Assembly: GCF_001865065.1 (NCBI RefSeq)
Contig: NZ_MJGN01000034.1
Coordinates: 90,054-154,053 of the forward strand
DNA: 64,000 nt
Source of the DNA: Curtobacterium sp. MCBA15_008
Lineage (GTDB): Bacteria > Actinomycetota > Actinomycetes > Actinomycetales > Microbacteriaceae
Reading direction: 5' to 3'
The position numbers were made by a program, and so were the translations under genes. Shown here piece after piece: positions 35,343 to 43,657 of the stretch. The number at the start of each line of letters is the position of its first letter. Within the stretch, counting starts at the first letter, position 1. The notes below the pieces were generated by a model. The model made no database searches, was not told the origin of the DNA, and saw nothing but the letters and a program-made list of their open reading frames with translations.

Positions 35343-37081
35343 TTCTGGTCCTCTTCGGCCTTGATGATCGCCCGGCCGGCTGCGCTGTCACGGAGCCGGA
35401 GCTTCGAGAAGATCAGCAGCGGTGCCGAGTCGTAGTTCTGTGGCGCCATGTAGGGGTCCTTCGCGCTCGGCCAGCCGACGAACTTGCCGGTGTTGAACAG
35501 GCCCCAGAGCCCGCCGTAGTACATGCCGATCACGGGCAGGTCGTTGTAGACGACCTCCTGCAGCTGGTCGAGGATCTCCTGCTGCTCCGCCGTGTCCGTG
35601 GTGGCCTTGTACTCGTCGAGCAGCTTCTGGGTGTCGGCGTTCTTGTACCGCTCGTAGTTGTTCACCGTCGACTTGCCGACCGGCTGGTAGAAGTCGGAGC
35701 TCAGCAGGGAGTTGAACGCCTGGAAGACGTCGCCGTTGCCCATGCCGCCCATCGCCATGTCGAACGTGCCGTTGTTGATGGCCTGCTGGTAGCCGGCGGG
35801 CTGCGGCGCACTGATCGTGACCTTGACGCCGATGGCGGTGAGGTCACGACGGACCTCCTGCGCGGCGCGGAGCCAGTCGGAGTAGCCGTTCGCCGTGGTG
35901 ATCGTGATCGACAGCTGCTTGCCGTCCTTCACGATCTTGCCGTCCTGCTCCACCCAGCCGGACTTCGCGAAGGCGGCCTTCGCGGCGGCGACGTCCTGCG
36001 TGATGACGCCCTTGTCCGGGATGTCGGGGTTCACGTACTGCTCCTGGTTCGGCAGGATCAGCCCGGTCTGCGCGGCGGCCTTCAGGTTGCCCTCGGTCGC
36101 GGTCTCGGCGATGTCGTCACGGTCGAGCGCGAGGGAGATGCCCCGGCGGACGTTGACGTCGTTGTACGGCGCCTTCGTGAGGTTCGGGATCAGGCCGATC
36201 ACGCCGCCCGGCGGGAACCAGTACGTGTTCGTCTTCGATGCCGCACCCCAGGTGCCCTGCACGTCGGAGATGAAGGAGTACGCCCAGTCGTAGCCGCGCG
36301 TGACGGTGTCGAGCTGCGTGTTCGTCGCAGGCAGGATGAGGTGCTTGATGGCGATCTTGTCGGCCTGCCAGTACCGCTTGTTCTTGTCCATCGAGTACTG
36401 CTGGTCGGTGTAGTTGCCGAGCACGAACGGGCCGGTGCCCACCGGGTTCGGGTCACGCCACGTCGTCGGGTCCTTGACCTTGCCCCAGTGCTGCTCGCCG
36501 AGGATGTACGTCTGCCCGATGATCGTCAGGCTCGGGACGTCCTCGCTCTTCAGGTGGAAGACGACGTGGTCGCCCTGCTGGTCGATCGTGTCGATGTGCT
36601 GCCAGGCGCCCTTGACGTCCATGGCGGGGAACTTCTTCAGCAGGTCGAAGGTGAAGACGACGTCCTTCGCGCTGAACGCGTCGCCGTTCGACCACTCGAC
36701 GCCGCTGCGGATCGTCATGTCGATCGTCTTCGCGTCGGGCTGCGACCACGAGCTCGCGAGCCACGGGTTGCGCTTGCCGTCGAGGGGGTTCACCTCGATG
36801 AGGGGCTCGTACATCCACTTCGACGCCGTGCGGGCGTTCGCGATGTACGGGTTGAAGTTACGGTCGAACAGCGGGTTGCCGTGGTCCGCGTTGATGAGCA
36901 TCGTGTCCTTGCCGATGCTCGGGTCCGGCTGGGAGCGGACCTGGATGCTGCAGCCGGTGGCCACGAGGGCCACGACCGCCATGCCGGCGATCGCCGCGAT
37001 GATGCGGCTGCGCCGACCGCGGCGGGTGGCCGGGGTGCGTGGGTCAAGCTGCCCGCGCGTGCGCTGTGGGGGAAGCGTCAT
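35339..37081 (-). CDS. Family-5 solute-binding lipoprotein of oligosaccharide ABC transporter
   Basis: A 580-residue extracellular lipoprotein that captures the substrate. The signal peptide has an arginine-rich start, the hydrophobic segment AIAGMAVVALVA and a lipobox ending VATGC (Cys near residue 44). The SBP_bac_5 fold shows MYEPLIEVNPLDGKR, GVEWSNGDAFSAKDVVFT and DVNVRRGISLALDRDDIAE. The ATG at 37081 was chosen over an upstream TTG because it gives a normal signal peptide; GGAGG lies upstream. It is the first gene of a six-gene operon ending in GH1. A LacI-type operator lies 40 bp upstream. Substrate: probably a beta-linked oligosaccharide (inferred from GH1). Confidence 0.92.
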   Translation of the reverse strand: MTLPPQRTRGQLDPRTPATRRGRRSRIIAAIAGMAVVALVATGCSIQVRSQPDPSIGKDTMLINADHGNPLFDRNFNPYIANARTASKWMYEPLIEVNPLDGKRNPWLASSWSQPDAKTIDMTIRSGVEWSNGDAFSAKDVVFTFDLLKKFPAMDVKGAWQHIDTIDQQGDHVVFHLKSEDVPSLTIIGQTYILGEQHWGKVKDPTTWRDPNPVGTGPFVLGNYTDQQYSMDKNKRYWQADKIAIKHLILPATNTQLDTVTRGYDWAYSFISDVQGTWGAASKTNTYWFPPGGVIGLIPNLTKAPYNDVNVRRGISLALDRDDIAETATEGNLKAAAQTGLILPNQEQYVNPDIPDKGVITQDVAAAKAAFAKSGWVEQDGKIVKDGKQLSITITTANGYSDWLRAAQEVRRDLTAIGVKVTISAPQPAGYQQAINNGTFDMAMGGMGNGDVFQAFNSLLSSDFYQPVGKSTVNNYERYKNADTQKLLDEYKATTDTAEQQEILDQLQEVVYNDLPVIGMYYGGLWGLFNTGKFVGWPSAKDPYMAPQNYDSAPLLIFSKLRLRDSAAGRAIIKAEEDQK

Positions 37082-37120
37082 TGCTCGGTCGACCTCCGTG
37101 TCGAGTGGGTACCGGGACAA

Positions 37121-37134
37121 TGTATGCGCTTACA
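37121..37134. promoter_or_regulatory. LacI-family operator TGTATGCGCTTACA
   Basis: A near-perfect palindrome with the central GCGC typical of LacI-family sites. It lies 40 bp upstream of the binding-protein start, while the LacI-family gene is next upstream. It probably controls the uptake operon. Confidence 0.75.
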
Positions 37135-37191
37135 TCGCGTTCTGCAAGCGGGTGTGAGGCGAGTGGGTTCTTTCGCGGGGTGGCACGCGGA

Positions 37192-37241
37192 GAGGGCGGT
37201 GCGGGCGGTGCGGGCGGTGCGAAGGGGGCGGGCGGGGTGGG
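37192..37241 (+). repeat. G-rich tandem repeat and G-quadruplex motif upstream of uptake operon
   Basis: Three 9-bp units of the type GCGGGCGGT (37192-37218, the first imperfect) are followed by GGGGGCGGGCGGGGTGGG (37224-37241), which fits the canonical four-tract G-quadruplex pattern on the plus strand. They lie in the 328-bp gap 37082-37409, which otherwise holds the LacI operator and no recognised gene. Confidence 0.65.
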
Positions 37242-37409
37242 CGATGCGGGCGGCGCGAAGTGGCACAACACGCCGCTCACGTCGGGTGAGGTCGCACGAA
37301 GTGCCGCCCACCGGCCACGAGCGCGACACATTGTGCGATCTCGGCGGGGCGGCGAAGCGGCGCTGGGCGTGCTCGGCGGGGCATGCGGAGCGGGGGCCGG
37401 AGCCGCCGG

Positions 37410-38582
37410 CTAGAGGGACGGCGGGCAGCTCTCGCGGAGGAGCACCTCGACTGGAAGACGCATCGCCCGCGGCGGCCCCTCGCGCCGCTCGAGCCGGTCC
37501 ACGATCGCCCGGACCGCCGCCCGCCCGAGCGCACCCATCGGCTGGTGCACGGTGGTCAGCGGCGGCGCCGAGAACCGCCCGGCGTCGATGCCGTCGAAGC
37601 CGGTGACGACGAGGTCCTCCGGCACGCGCACCCCTCGCGCCCCGGCGGCGTCGAGCACCCCGAGCGCGGACTGGTCGTTCGAGCAGATGATCGCCCGCGG
37701 CACCTCGGCACCGTCGAGCAGCTGCGCGGCGAGCTCGCGCGCCCGGACCCGTCCGAAGTCGCCGTGAACGACCCGGACGGAGGACGCAGGCACCCCGTGG
37801 TCGTCGAGCGCCTGCCGGAACCCCGCCGACCGCTCCATGTCGTCCGGCGAGTCGATCGGCCCGGCCAGGTACACGAGGGACCGGATGCCGAGCCGCCCGA
37901 TCACGTGGGCTCCGATCGTGCGCATGCCCGCCGCGTTGTCGACGCTCACGGAGTCGAAGCCGTGCGAGCGCCGGTCGTCCGCGAGCACCACGACGGGGAT
38001 GCGCCGGGCGACGTGCTCGAGCAGGTCGTCCGGCACGGTCTGCGCGAGGACCGCGAGTCCGTCAACCCGGCCGGCAACGTCGTTGACGATGACGTCGCGG
38101 GACGAACCACGACCGGCGGCGACCATGAGCGCCAGGCCGCGCTGCCACGCCTCGGTCTCGGCGCCGCGGAGGACCTCGTCGAAGTACAGGTTGGATGAGA
38201 ACGGCTGCGTCACGTGCCGGCGGTCGTCGACGACCCGGACACCACCGTCGGTGACCAGGTCGGGCCGCTCGTCGGGCACGACGTCGAACCCGGGCAGCAG
38301 GAGTCCGACCACGCCGGTGCGCTTGCCGGCGAGGGCGCGGGCGTTGCCGGAAGGGACGTAGCCGAGCGTCCGGATCGCTGCCTGCACGCGGTCGCGCGTG
38401 CCCTCGCGGACCGCGTCCGGCGTCCGCAGCACGCGCGAGACCGTGGCGATCGACACGCCCGCCGCGGACGCGACGTCGTAGACCGTGGGAGGCGCCGTGC
38501 GCTGCTCGGCCAAGCCGTGCCTCCCGTCCGACGCCTGCGTGACGTCCGCTGCCCTCGCGCCGCGAGCCGGCGGCCGCACCAT
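37410..38582 (-). CDS. LacI-family transcriptional regulator
   Basis: A regulator of about 390 residues with an N-terminal helix-turn-helix (PTVYDVASAAGVSIATVSRV, starting near residue 43) and a periplasmic-binding-protein-like ligand domain. Family motifs include GVVGLLLPGFD, VDGLAVLAQTV, IICSNDQSALGVLDAAGARG and VTGFDGIDAGRF. Typical LacI proteins start within about 10 residues of the helix-turn-helix, so the 40-residue leader may not be translated; a TTG closer to it is an alternative start. It precedes the oligosaccharide operon and probably represses it by binding TGTATGCGCTTACA, released by an imported sugar. Confidence 0.9.
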   Translation of the reverse strand: MVRPPARGARAADVTQASDGRHGLAEQRTAPPTVYDVASAAGVSIATVSRVLRTPDAVREGTRDRVQAAIRTLGYVPSGNARALAGKRTGVVGLLLPGFDVVPDERPDLVTDGGVRVVDDRRHVTQPFSSNLYFDEVLRGAETEAWQRGLALMVAAGRGSSRDVIVNDVAGRVDGLAVLAQTVPDDLLEHVARRIPVVVLADDRRSHGFDSVSVDNAAGMRTIGAHVIGRLGIRSLVYLAGPIDSPDDMERSAGFRQALDDHGVPASSVRVVHGDFGRVRARELAAQLLDGAEVPRAIICSNDQSALGVLDAAGARGVRVPEDLVVTGFDGIDAGRFSAPPLTTVHQPMGALGRAAVRAIVDRLERREGPPRAMRLPVEVLLRESCPPSL

Positions 38583-38752
38583 CCTAGGCAGGCGTCGGCG
38601 ACGACTTCTCCACACCTGGTGGAAACCCCTTGCGTTCTGCGGATGAGCGGCGGGACACTGTCACGACCTCAGTACGTCCCGTGAGGAAGCGCATCGGCGG
38701 GCAGGATGCCCGCATCGATAACGATGCCCACACACGCAGGGAAGGACAGTCC

Positions 38753-38908
38753 ATGTCACAGTCGACGCGTTCCGGGAGCAAGCTCTCCCAGCGACAGAAC
38801 ACCGACGAGCAAGAGGTCAAGGACGCACTGCTCGACCACTCCGACGGCAGCACGGCGTGGATCTTCGACCAGATCGACGCCGCTGAGGACGGCGCGTCGA
38901 GACCGTAG
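38753..38908 (+). CDS. Small acidic hypothetical protein (51 residues)
   Basis: A 51-residue protein beginning MSQSTRSGSKLSQRQ, with an acidic, Asp-rich second half (LLDHSDGSTAWIFDQIDAAE). GGAAGGA lies just upstream of the ATG, which is a good ribosome-binding site and the main reason to accept the gene. The 170-bp gap upstream contains an inverted repeat GCATCG-N4-CGATGC (38712-38727). It converges on the GntR gene 6 bp further on. No family was recognised; composition suggests a soluble, partly disordered peptide. Confidence 0.65.
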   Translation: MSQSTRSGSKLSQRQNTDEQEVKDALLDHSDGSTAWIFDQIDAAEDGASRP

Positions 38909-38914
38909 ATCCGG

Positions 38915-39616
38915 TCAGCGCTCGGTCGCGCCGACGATCGCCATGCCCGCTCCTCGGAGCCGGCGGCGTTCCTGCGCGATCCACGCGAGCAACCGGTCGT
39001 TCGTCCCCGCGACGTGCGCTGCGAGCAGGTCGGCAGCACGGTCGCCGTCGCCGTCGCGCACGGCGTCGATGATCGCGCTGTGCTCCTGCCACGCGGCGTC
39101 GCGGGCCTCGGGCGTGCGGACCTCGATCCACCGCGTGCGCTCGAGTCGTGTGAGCGCGTCGGCGATCGCATCCGTGATGAACCGGTTGCCGCCGAGCGCC
39201 GCCAGGTCGAGGTGGAACGTCGAGCCCATCCGGATGCCGGCCTGCTGGTCCGGGGTCGGGCGGAGGGTGTCGAGGTGCGCTCGGACCTCGGCGAGCTGGT
39301 CCTCCGACGCGCGCTCGACGGCGAGACGGGCGGCTGCGGGTTCCAGTACGCCGCGGAGTTCGGCGAGCGAGGCGATCTCGTCGAGGTCGATCGGGGTGAC
39401 GGTCCACGACCGACCCTCGTGCAGGATGAGTCCTTCGCGCTCGAGTCGCGAGAGCGCCGCACGGACGGGCGTGCGAGAGGCATGGAAGCGCGCCTCGAGT
39501 CCCCGCTCGGAGATCCGCTCCCCCGGAGCGATCTCGAGCGTCAGGATCGCGGACCGCAGGTTGTCGTAGAGCTGGCTCGTCTGCGACACGGGCGGTTCGT
39601 CGGTCGTCTCGCTCAC
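38915..39616 (-). CDS. GntR-family (FCD) transcriptional regulator
   Basis: A 233-residue dimeric regulator with an N-terminal winged helix (SQLYDNLRSAILTLEIAPGE, then RTPVRAALSRLEREGLI) and a C-terminal all-helical FCD ligand domain (LRGVLEPAAARLAVER, FHLDLAALGGNRFI, EHSAIIDAVRDGD), which normally binds a metal and an organic acid. The GTG at 39616 is used because it lies right before the conserved N-terminus; its ribosome-binding site is weak. It is divergent from an MFS transporter, with two GGTATACC palindromes between, so it most likely regulates that transporter and itself. Confidence 0.92.
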   Translation of the reverse strand: MSETTDEPPVSQTSQLYDNLRSAILTLEIAPGERISERGLEARFHASRTPVRAALSRLEREGLILHEGRSWTVTPIDLDEIASLAELRGVLEPAAARLAVERASEDQLAEVRAHLDTLRPTPDQQAGIRMGSTFHLDLAALGGNRFITDAIADALTRLERTRWIEVRTPEARDAAWQEHSAIIDAVRDGDGDRAADLLAAHVAGTNDRLLAWIAQERRRLRGAGMAIVGATER

Positions 39617-39648
39617 GGCGCACCAGCCTAGTGGCGGTCGTCGTGGAA

Positions 39649-39671
39649 TGGTATACCGTTTTGGTATACCA
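39649..39671. promoter_or_regulatory. GntR operator: two GGTATACC palindromes
   Basis: GGTATACC occurs at 39650-39657 and again at 39663-39670 with a 5-bp spacer, the whole being symmetric (TGGTATACC/GGTATACCA). It lies midway between the divergent gntR and MFS genes and fits the pattern of FCD-type GntR operators. Confidence 0.85.
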
Positions 39672-39697
39672 ATCAGTTCCGAGACGAAACGACTCCG

Positions 39698-40903
39698 ATG
39701 ACCACCACGGCTCCACGCGCAACCGCCACTCCCCCGATCCCCGGCAGGGCGTGGACGATGCTCGCGCTCGGAGTCGCCGCACAGGCTGCGGGGACGCTCG
39801 TCGTCTCGGCGCCCGCGCTCCTCATCCCGTACCTGCACGCGCAGGGGACCTCGCTGACGCTCGCGGGGCTCCTCGCCGCGGCGCCGACGTTCGGCATGGT
39901 CCTGACGCTGATCGCCTGGGGTGCGGTCACGGACCGGTTCGGCGAGCGCCTCGTGATCGCCGGCGGGCTCGTGCTCACGACCCTCGCGGTCGCCGCAGCG
40001 TGGACGGCCGCGGGGAACCCGGTGCTGCTCGGGCTGGCGTTCCTGGCGGGCGGCATGACGAGTGCCTCGACGAACGCCGCGAGCGGGCGCGTCGTGGTGG
40101 GCTGGTTCCCGAAGGAGCGCCGCGGCCTGGCGATGGGGATCCGGCAGATGTCGCAGCCGCTCGGGGTGACGCTGGCCGCGGTCACGGTCCCGCAGCTCGC
40201 CGAGGCGTCCGGCATCCGGGCGGCGCTCGTCCTGCCGATCGTCCTCTGCGCGGTGCTGGCGGCGTGCTGCGCGATCGGCATCGCCAACCCGCCGCGCCCC
40301 GCACGGTCGACCGCACCGACAGCGGTCACGGAGAACCCCTACCGGACGAACGGCTTCCTGTGGCGGGTCCACGCGGTGTCGGTCCTGCTGGTCGTACCGC
40401 AGTTCACGCTGTCGACCTACGGGCTGGTGTGGCTCGTCGGGTTGGGGTGGTCGACACCCGCGGCCGGTCTGCTCGTCGGGGCGTCGCAGTTCGTCGGGGC
40501 GATCGGACGGATCCTCGTGGGCATCTGGAGCGACCGCGCGGGCTCGCGGGTGGGACCGTTGCGGATCGTCGCCGTGAGTGCCGCCGTGGTGATGGGTCTG
40601 CTGGCGCTCGTCGACGCGACGCACCTGGCCGGAGCCGCGGTGTTCCTGGTGGTCGCGACGAGCGTGACGGTCGCGGACAACGGCCTGGCCTACACGTCGG
40701 TCGCCGAGGCGGCAGGGCCGTTCTGGTCGGGTCGGGCGCTCGGAGCGCAGAACACCGGCCAGTTCATCGCGGCGAGCGCCGTCGGCCCGGGGATCGGAGC
40801 GCTCGTCGGCGCGCTCGGGTTCGCGGCGTCGTTCGGGATCGTCGCAGTGCTGCCCGTGCTGGCGCTGCCCCTGGTGCCGCGTCACGACCGCTCCCAGGAC
40901 TGA
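39698..40903 (+). CDS. MFS transporter (CynX/NarK-like)
   Basis: A 401-residue, 12-helix major facilitator. It starts with WTMLALGVAAQAAGTLVVSAP. The helix 2-3 loop is WGAVTDRFGERLVIAGG, the central loop is around 203-225, and GWFPKERRGLAMGIRQMSQPLG resembles CynX/NarK and tricarballylate-type transporters. It is probably a cytoplasmic-membrane importer or exporter of an organic acid sensed by the divergent GntR protein. It ends just before four GCGAAC repeats and a hairpin. The substrate is unknown. Confidence 0.88.
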   Translation: MTTTAPRATATPPIPGRAWTMLALGVAAQAAGTLVVSAPALLIPYLHAQGTSLTLAGLLAAAPTFGMVLTLIAWGAVTDRFGERLVIAGGLVLTTLAVAAAWTAAGNPVLLGLAFLAGGMTSASTNAASGRVVVGWFPKERRGLAMGIRQMSQPLGVTLAAVTVPQLAEASGIRAALVLPIVLCAVLAACCAIGIANPPRPARSTAPTAVTENPYRTNGFLWRVHAVSVLLVVPQFTLSTYGLVWLVGLGWSTPAAGLLVGASQFVGAIGRILVGIWSDRAGSRVGPLRIVAVSAAVVMGLLALVDATHLAGAAVFLVVATSVTVADNGLAYTSVAEAAGPFWSGRALGAQNTGQFIAASAVGPGIGALVGALGFAASFGIVAVLPVLALPLVPRHDRSQD

Positions 40904-40905
40904 GC

Positions 40906-40929
40906 GCGAACGCGAACGCGAACGCGAAC
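40906..40929. repeat. Four tandem GCGAAC hexamers
   Basis: Exact hexanucleotide repeat immediately after the MFS stop, abutting the terminator hairpin. It is a simple-sequence tract that could vary in copy number by slippage. Confidence 0.9.
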
Positions 40930-40958
40930 GGGCGGCCGGACCGGAGTCCGACCGCCCG
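40929..40958. terminator. Hairpin between convergent MFS and surface-protein genes
   Basis: The outer arms CGGGCGG/CCGCCCG and inner CGGAC/GTCCG enclose a 4-nt loop, with one internal mismatch. It lies between two convergent stops. Confidence 0.8.
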
Positions 40959-40970
40959 ATGACACCGAGA

Positions 40971-42356
40971 TCAGTTCGAGGTGAGATCGAAGTGCGTCAC
41001 GTCACGCAGGTCGGTCGTGACCTGCGTGATGGTGTTGCCGAGGAACGCCGACCCGTCGAGCGCGGGGACCTTGACCTTCCACACACCATTCGCGTTGACC
41101 GTCGTGCTGAAGTGCAGGGAGTTGCCGGGGATGTCGACGGTGATCGACGCGCCGGGAGTCGCCTTGCCCTTCAGCGTGAACTTCTGGCCGGGGGTGTACT
41201 TCGTCGACGACGTCACCTTCGCCGCGACGAAGTCCGAGCCCTGGTCCTGACCCGAGCCCTGGTCACCGGGGTCGCCGGGGTTCGTGGGCGTCACCGGCGC
41301 GACGGGGGCGTACGGGTCGGAGAACACCGGGATGTCGACCGTCTTGGGGGCGGACGTTCCGGTCGTGGTGGTGAACGTCACCTGGAGGCTGGTGGCCGCC
41401 GCGCCGACCGGCACGTCGATACCCATCGGACCCTGCGGAACGGCGATGGTCGCTTCCGCGACCTGCTTGCCGTTCTCGGTGACCGTGAACTCGCCCGCCG
41501 AAGCCGGGACCGCGTACAGCGTGACGCTGTCGGCGCCTCGGTAGGACAAGCGCACATCCGGAGCCGCGGGCGCCGCCGAGTCGACCGGATCGGTCGTACC
41601 GGCGCCACCGCCACCAGGGGTGACCGGCGTGGTCGTGCCACCCGAGCCGTCGCCCGGCTGCTCCGGGTCGGTGGTGCCACCACCGGCGCCCCAGCCCGGG
41701 TCGCTCGCGTCGAGCACGGTCACCGAGGTCGCGTTCCCGGTGATGTTGCCGTGCCCGAGCGTGACCGAGAAGGTCGACGGGGCCGAGCCGACGAAGCCGG
41801 ACGAACCGAGCGGCACGGTGACGAGCTTCGTGCTGTTGCCTCCGGCGTAGTCGTCGGTGGTGACGATCCGTCCGTGGGACTTCACCACGAGCTGCCCGGA
41901 GGCACCCGCCGTGATGGCGAGCACCGCGGAGTCGGAGGTCCGGGACTGCGCCGTGACGGTCGGCGTCATGTCGGCGGACGACGGGATGTCGACCGTGGTC
42001 GGAGCCGACTTCCCCGCGCCCGTCGAGAGCGTGACGGTGAGCTTCGCAGCCGCCGAACCGACGTCGATCGACGACCACGTGGAGGCGTACGCCTGCACCT
42101 GCTTGGTCGCGAGGACCTTCCCGGACGCGTCCGCGATCGTGAGGGTGCCGGCGGCCTGCGTGTTCGTGGTGATGTCGACGAACTCGGCGCCGCGCTGGAT
42201 CTGCGCGACCTGCGGGGCCGCGATCGACGCGGCGGCGCTCGACGAGGACGCGGCGGGCCCGAACGATCCGGTGGCGGCGTTGGCGACGGTGGGGACGGCA
42301 CACGCTGCGACGACGGCCAAGCCGGCGACGGCGGTGATGAGGAACCTGGGCTTCAT
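40971..42356 (-). CDS. Secreted Ig-like surface protein
   Basis: A 461-residue exported protein. The signal peptide (FLITAVAGLAVVAACAVPTV, cleavage near ANAATG) is followed by beta-rich modules (about 45-130 and 130-215). A Gly/Pro/Thr-rich linker with GGGTTDPEQPGDGSGG and a third beta module (about 265-340) come next, then another low-complexity linker and a C-terminal Ig-like module (YTPGQKFTLKGKATPGASIT and GVWKVKVPALDG). The last module resembles those in the 1261-residue protein at 21.5 kb. No sorting signal is present. The low-complexity linkers and repeat modules suggest an extracellular matrix or adhesion role; that is inference. The promoter region contains an AT-rich TGATATTTGACATG element. 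Confidence 0.85.
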   Translation of the reverse strand: MKPRFLITAVAGLAVVAACAVPTVANAATGSFGPAASSSSAAASIAAPQVAQIQRGAEFVDITTNTQAAGTLTIADASGKVLATKQVQAYASTWSSIDVGSAAAKLTVTLSTGAGKSAPTTVDIPSSADMTPTVTAQSRTSDSAVLAITAGASGQLVVKSHGRIVTTDDYAGGNSTKLVTVPLGSSGFVGSAPSTFSVTLGHGNITGNATSVTVLDASDPGWGAGGGTTDPEQPGDGSGGTTTPVTPGGGGAGTTDPVDSAAPAAPDVRLSYRGADSVTLYAVPASAGEFTVTENGKQVAEATIAVPQGPMGIDVPVGAAATSLQVTFTTTTGTSAPKTVDIPVFSDPYAPVAPVTPTNPGDPGDQGSGQDQGSDFVAAKVTSSTKYTPGQKFTLKGKATPGASITVDIPGNSLHFSTTVNANGVWKVKVPALDGSAFLGNTITQVTTDLRDVTHFDLTSN

Positions 42357-42398
42357 GATGACTGCTTCCTGCCGTGGAAGAACGGCACAGTCACTCTA

Positions 42399-42425
42399 GG
42401 TGATATTTGACATGTCGTATTGACA
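42399..42425 (-). promoter_or_regulatory. AT-rich TGATATTTGACA element upstream of surface protein
   Basis: On the plus strand it reads GGTGATATTTGACATGTCG then TATTGACA. Toward the gene it gives two TGTCAA direct repeats 43 to 69 bp upstream of the start. It resembles the elements upstream of EPS genes. Confidence 0.45.
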
Positions 42426-42444
42426 CGGATCCTCATAGAGAGGA

Positions 42445-42470
42445 TGCCCGGCGCTGACGAGCACCGGGCA
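42445..42470 (-). terminator. Hairpin after the baeRF-type gene
   Basis: The arms TGCCCGG (42445-42451) and CCGGGCA (42464-42470), with a further inner GCT/AGC pairing, lie 21 bp downstream of the stop. Confidence 0.75.
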
Positions 42471-42490
42471 CCCGGTTCGTTTCACTGGCC

Positions 42491-43657
42491 TCAGGCTGGG
42501 ACCGCTGGCCCGACCGGCCACCGCAGCAGCGCCGTCGCGGCAGCACCGCTCGGCAGCGACGCGGCGTTCACCAGGACGAGCTCGGCGTCGGTGAGCACGA
42601 TCGCCCGGACGAGCGCGCACACGGCAGGCACCTGGCCGAGTACGCCGGCACCCGCTGCCTGCTCGGGAGCCGTGGCGACCCACGGCGCGGCGTCGAGCGC
42701 GTAGAGCGTCCGGTCGCCGAGCGCCCCGGCGTCGAGGGCGACGACGGCCGCCTGGGCCTGCTGCAGTGCACTGACGACGGCGCCGATCCCGCTGACGCTC
42801 TCGTTGTCGCCGCGGCCCTCGTGCGTGCGGATGAGGTCCTGCACGTCGTGCCGTCTGGAGGCCAGGACGCGGGCGAGCGCGAGGTTGACGTGCTGCACGA
42901 GCGCCTTCTCGGATGCGTCGTCGGCGCGGGGGTCCACGGCGACCTCGGTCACGAGCGAACGGGTCGACGACGAGAGTTCGCCGCGGAGCAGTTCACGGGC
43001 GCGGATGTCCCCGGCGATGACGATCAATCGCGGGGACGTCGCACGGACGGTCTCCTCGAGCGCTGCCGCGACCTCGCCGGCGGTCTGCTTCCAGATCTCC
43101 TCGGTGTGCGCCTGCCAGTGCGGCTGCTTCCACCCGGTGCCCGCCTTCGCGTAGTGCAACGTGTCGGTGCGGCCCTGGATGCGCTGTTCGTCCTCGGGGT
43201 CGCCGGAGGGTGCGTGTCCGAGTCGGTAGCCACGGAACCCCCCGCCCTCGCGTCCGACGACGGCCACCAGGAACGGCAGGTCGAACGGCCGGTGGGCGAG
43301 CAGCGGCAGGAGGTCGGGGACCGCCCCGGTGCCGATCGACTCCTGGCCGCGGAGGTGCCCGGGCAGGACCTCGCTCAGGACGAGCTCGTCGTCGCGCACG
43401 AGCACGTACCGTGCGACCGGCGCCGGGGCTCCCGGCTGCTCGACGAGTTCCTCCTCGATGACCTCGATCGCCCGCGCGGACCCGCCCTGTTCCTTCAGCC
43501 CGTCGGAGACGGACCGGCGCTGGAGCGCGGCGATGCGACGCGGGTCCTCACGGTTGCCCGACGCGTCGACGTACGCCCACGTCCAGGTGCCCGGTTCCTG
43601 CAGGGCGCGGACGAGATCGTGCTGCAGTGCCGTGGTCTCACGCGTCGTCTGCGCCAT
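42491..43657 (-). CDS. Rv2629-type bacterial eRF1-like protein (baeRF family)
   Basis: A 388-residue soluble protein related to mycobacterial Rv2629 and the bacterial release-factor-like family, a set of eRF1/Vms1-like folds proposed to act on stalled ribosomes or peptidyl-tRNA. Recognisable parts are the N-terminal domain to about residue 155 (FRGYRLGHAPSGDPED), the HWQAHTEEIWKQTAGEVAAA stretch, RLIVIAGDIRARELLRGEL in the central domain, and the C-terminal L7Ae-like region. It overlaps the small acidic gene upstream by 20 bp, so the two are translated together. The biological role in actinobacteria is undefined. Family assignment is good; function is inferred. Confidence 0.8.
   Translation of the reverse strand: MAQTTRETTALQHDLVRALQEPGTWTWAYVDASGNREDPRRIAALQRRSVSDGLKEQGGSARAIEVIEEELVEQPGAPAPVARYVLVRDDELVLSEVLPGHLRGQESIGTGAVPDLLPLLAHRPFDLPFLVAVVGREGGGFRGYRLGHAPSGDPEDEQRIQGRTDTLHYAKAGTGWKQPHWQAHTEEIWKQTAGEVAAALEETVRATSPRLIVIAGDIRARELLRGELSSSTRSLVTEVAVDPRADDASEKALVQHVNLALARVLASRRHDVQDLIRTHEGRGDNESVSGIGAVVSALQQAQAAVVALDAGALGDRTLYALDAAPWVATAPEQAAGAGVLGQVPAVCALVRAIVLTDAELVLVNAASLPSGAAATALLRWPVGPAVPA

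Noticed and set aside
38915-40885. GntR regulator extended to 656 residues
   Set aside because: The N-terminal 420 residues would be antisense to the MFS gene and contain no domain. The true start is the GTG at 39616, just before the helix-turn-helix.
42853-42863. TCTGGAGGCC inside the baeRF gene as another palindromic element
   Set aside because: It lacks the full GCCTGGAGGC core and encodes conserved-looking sequence, so it is counted as chance.
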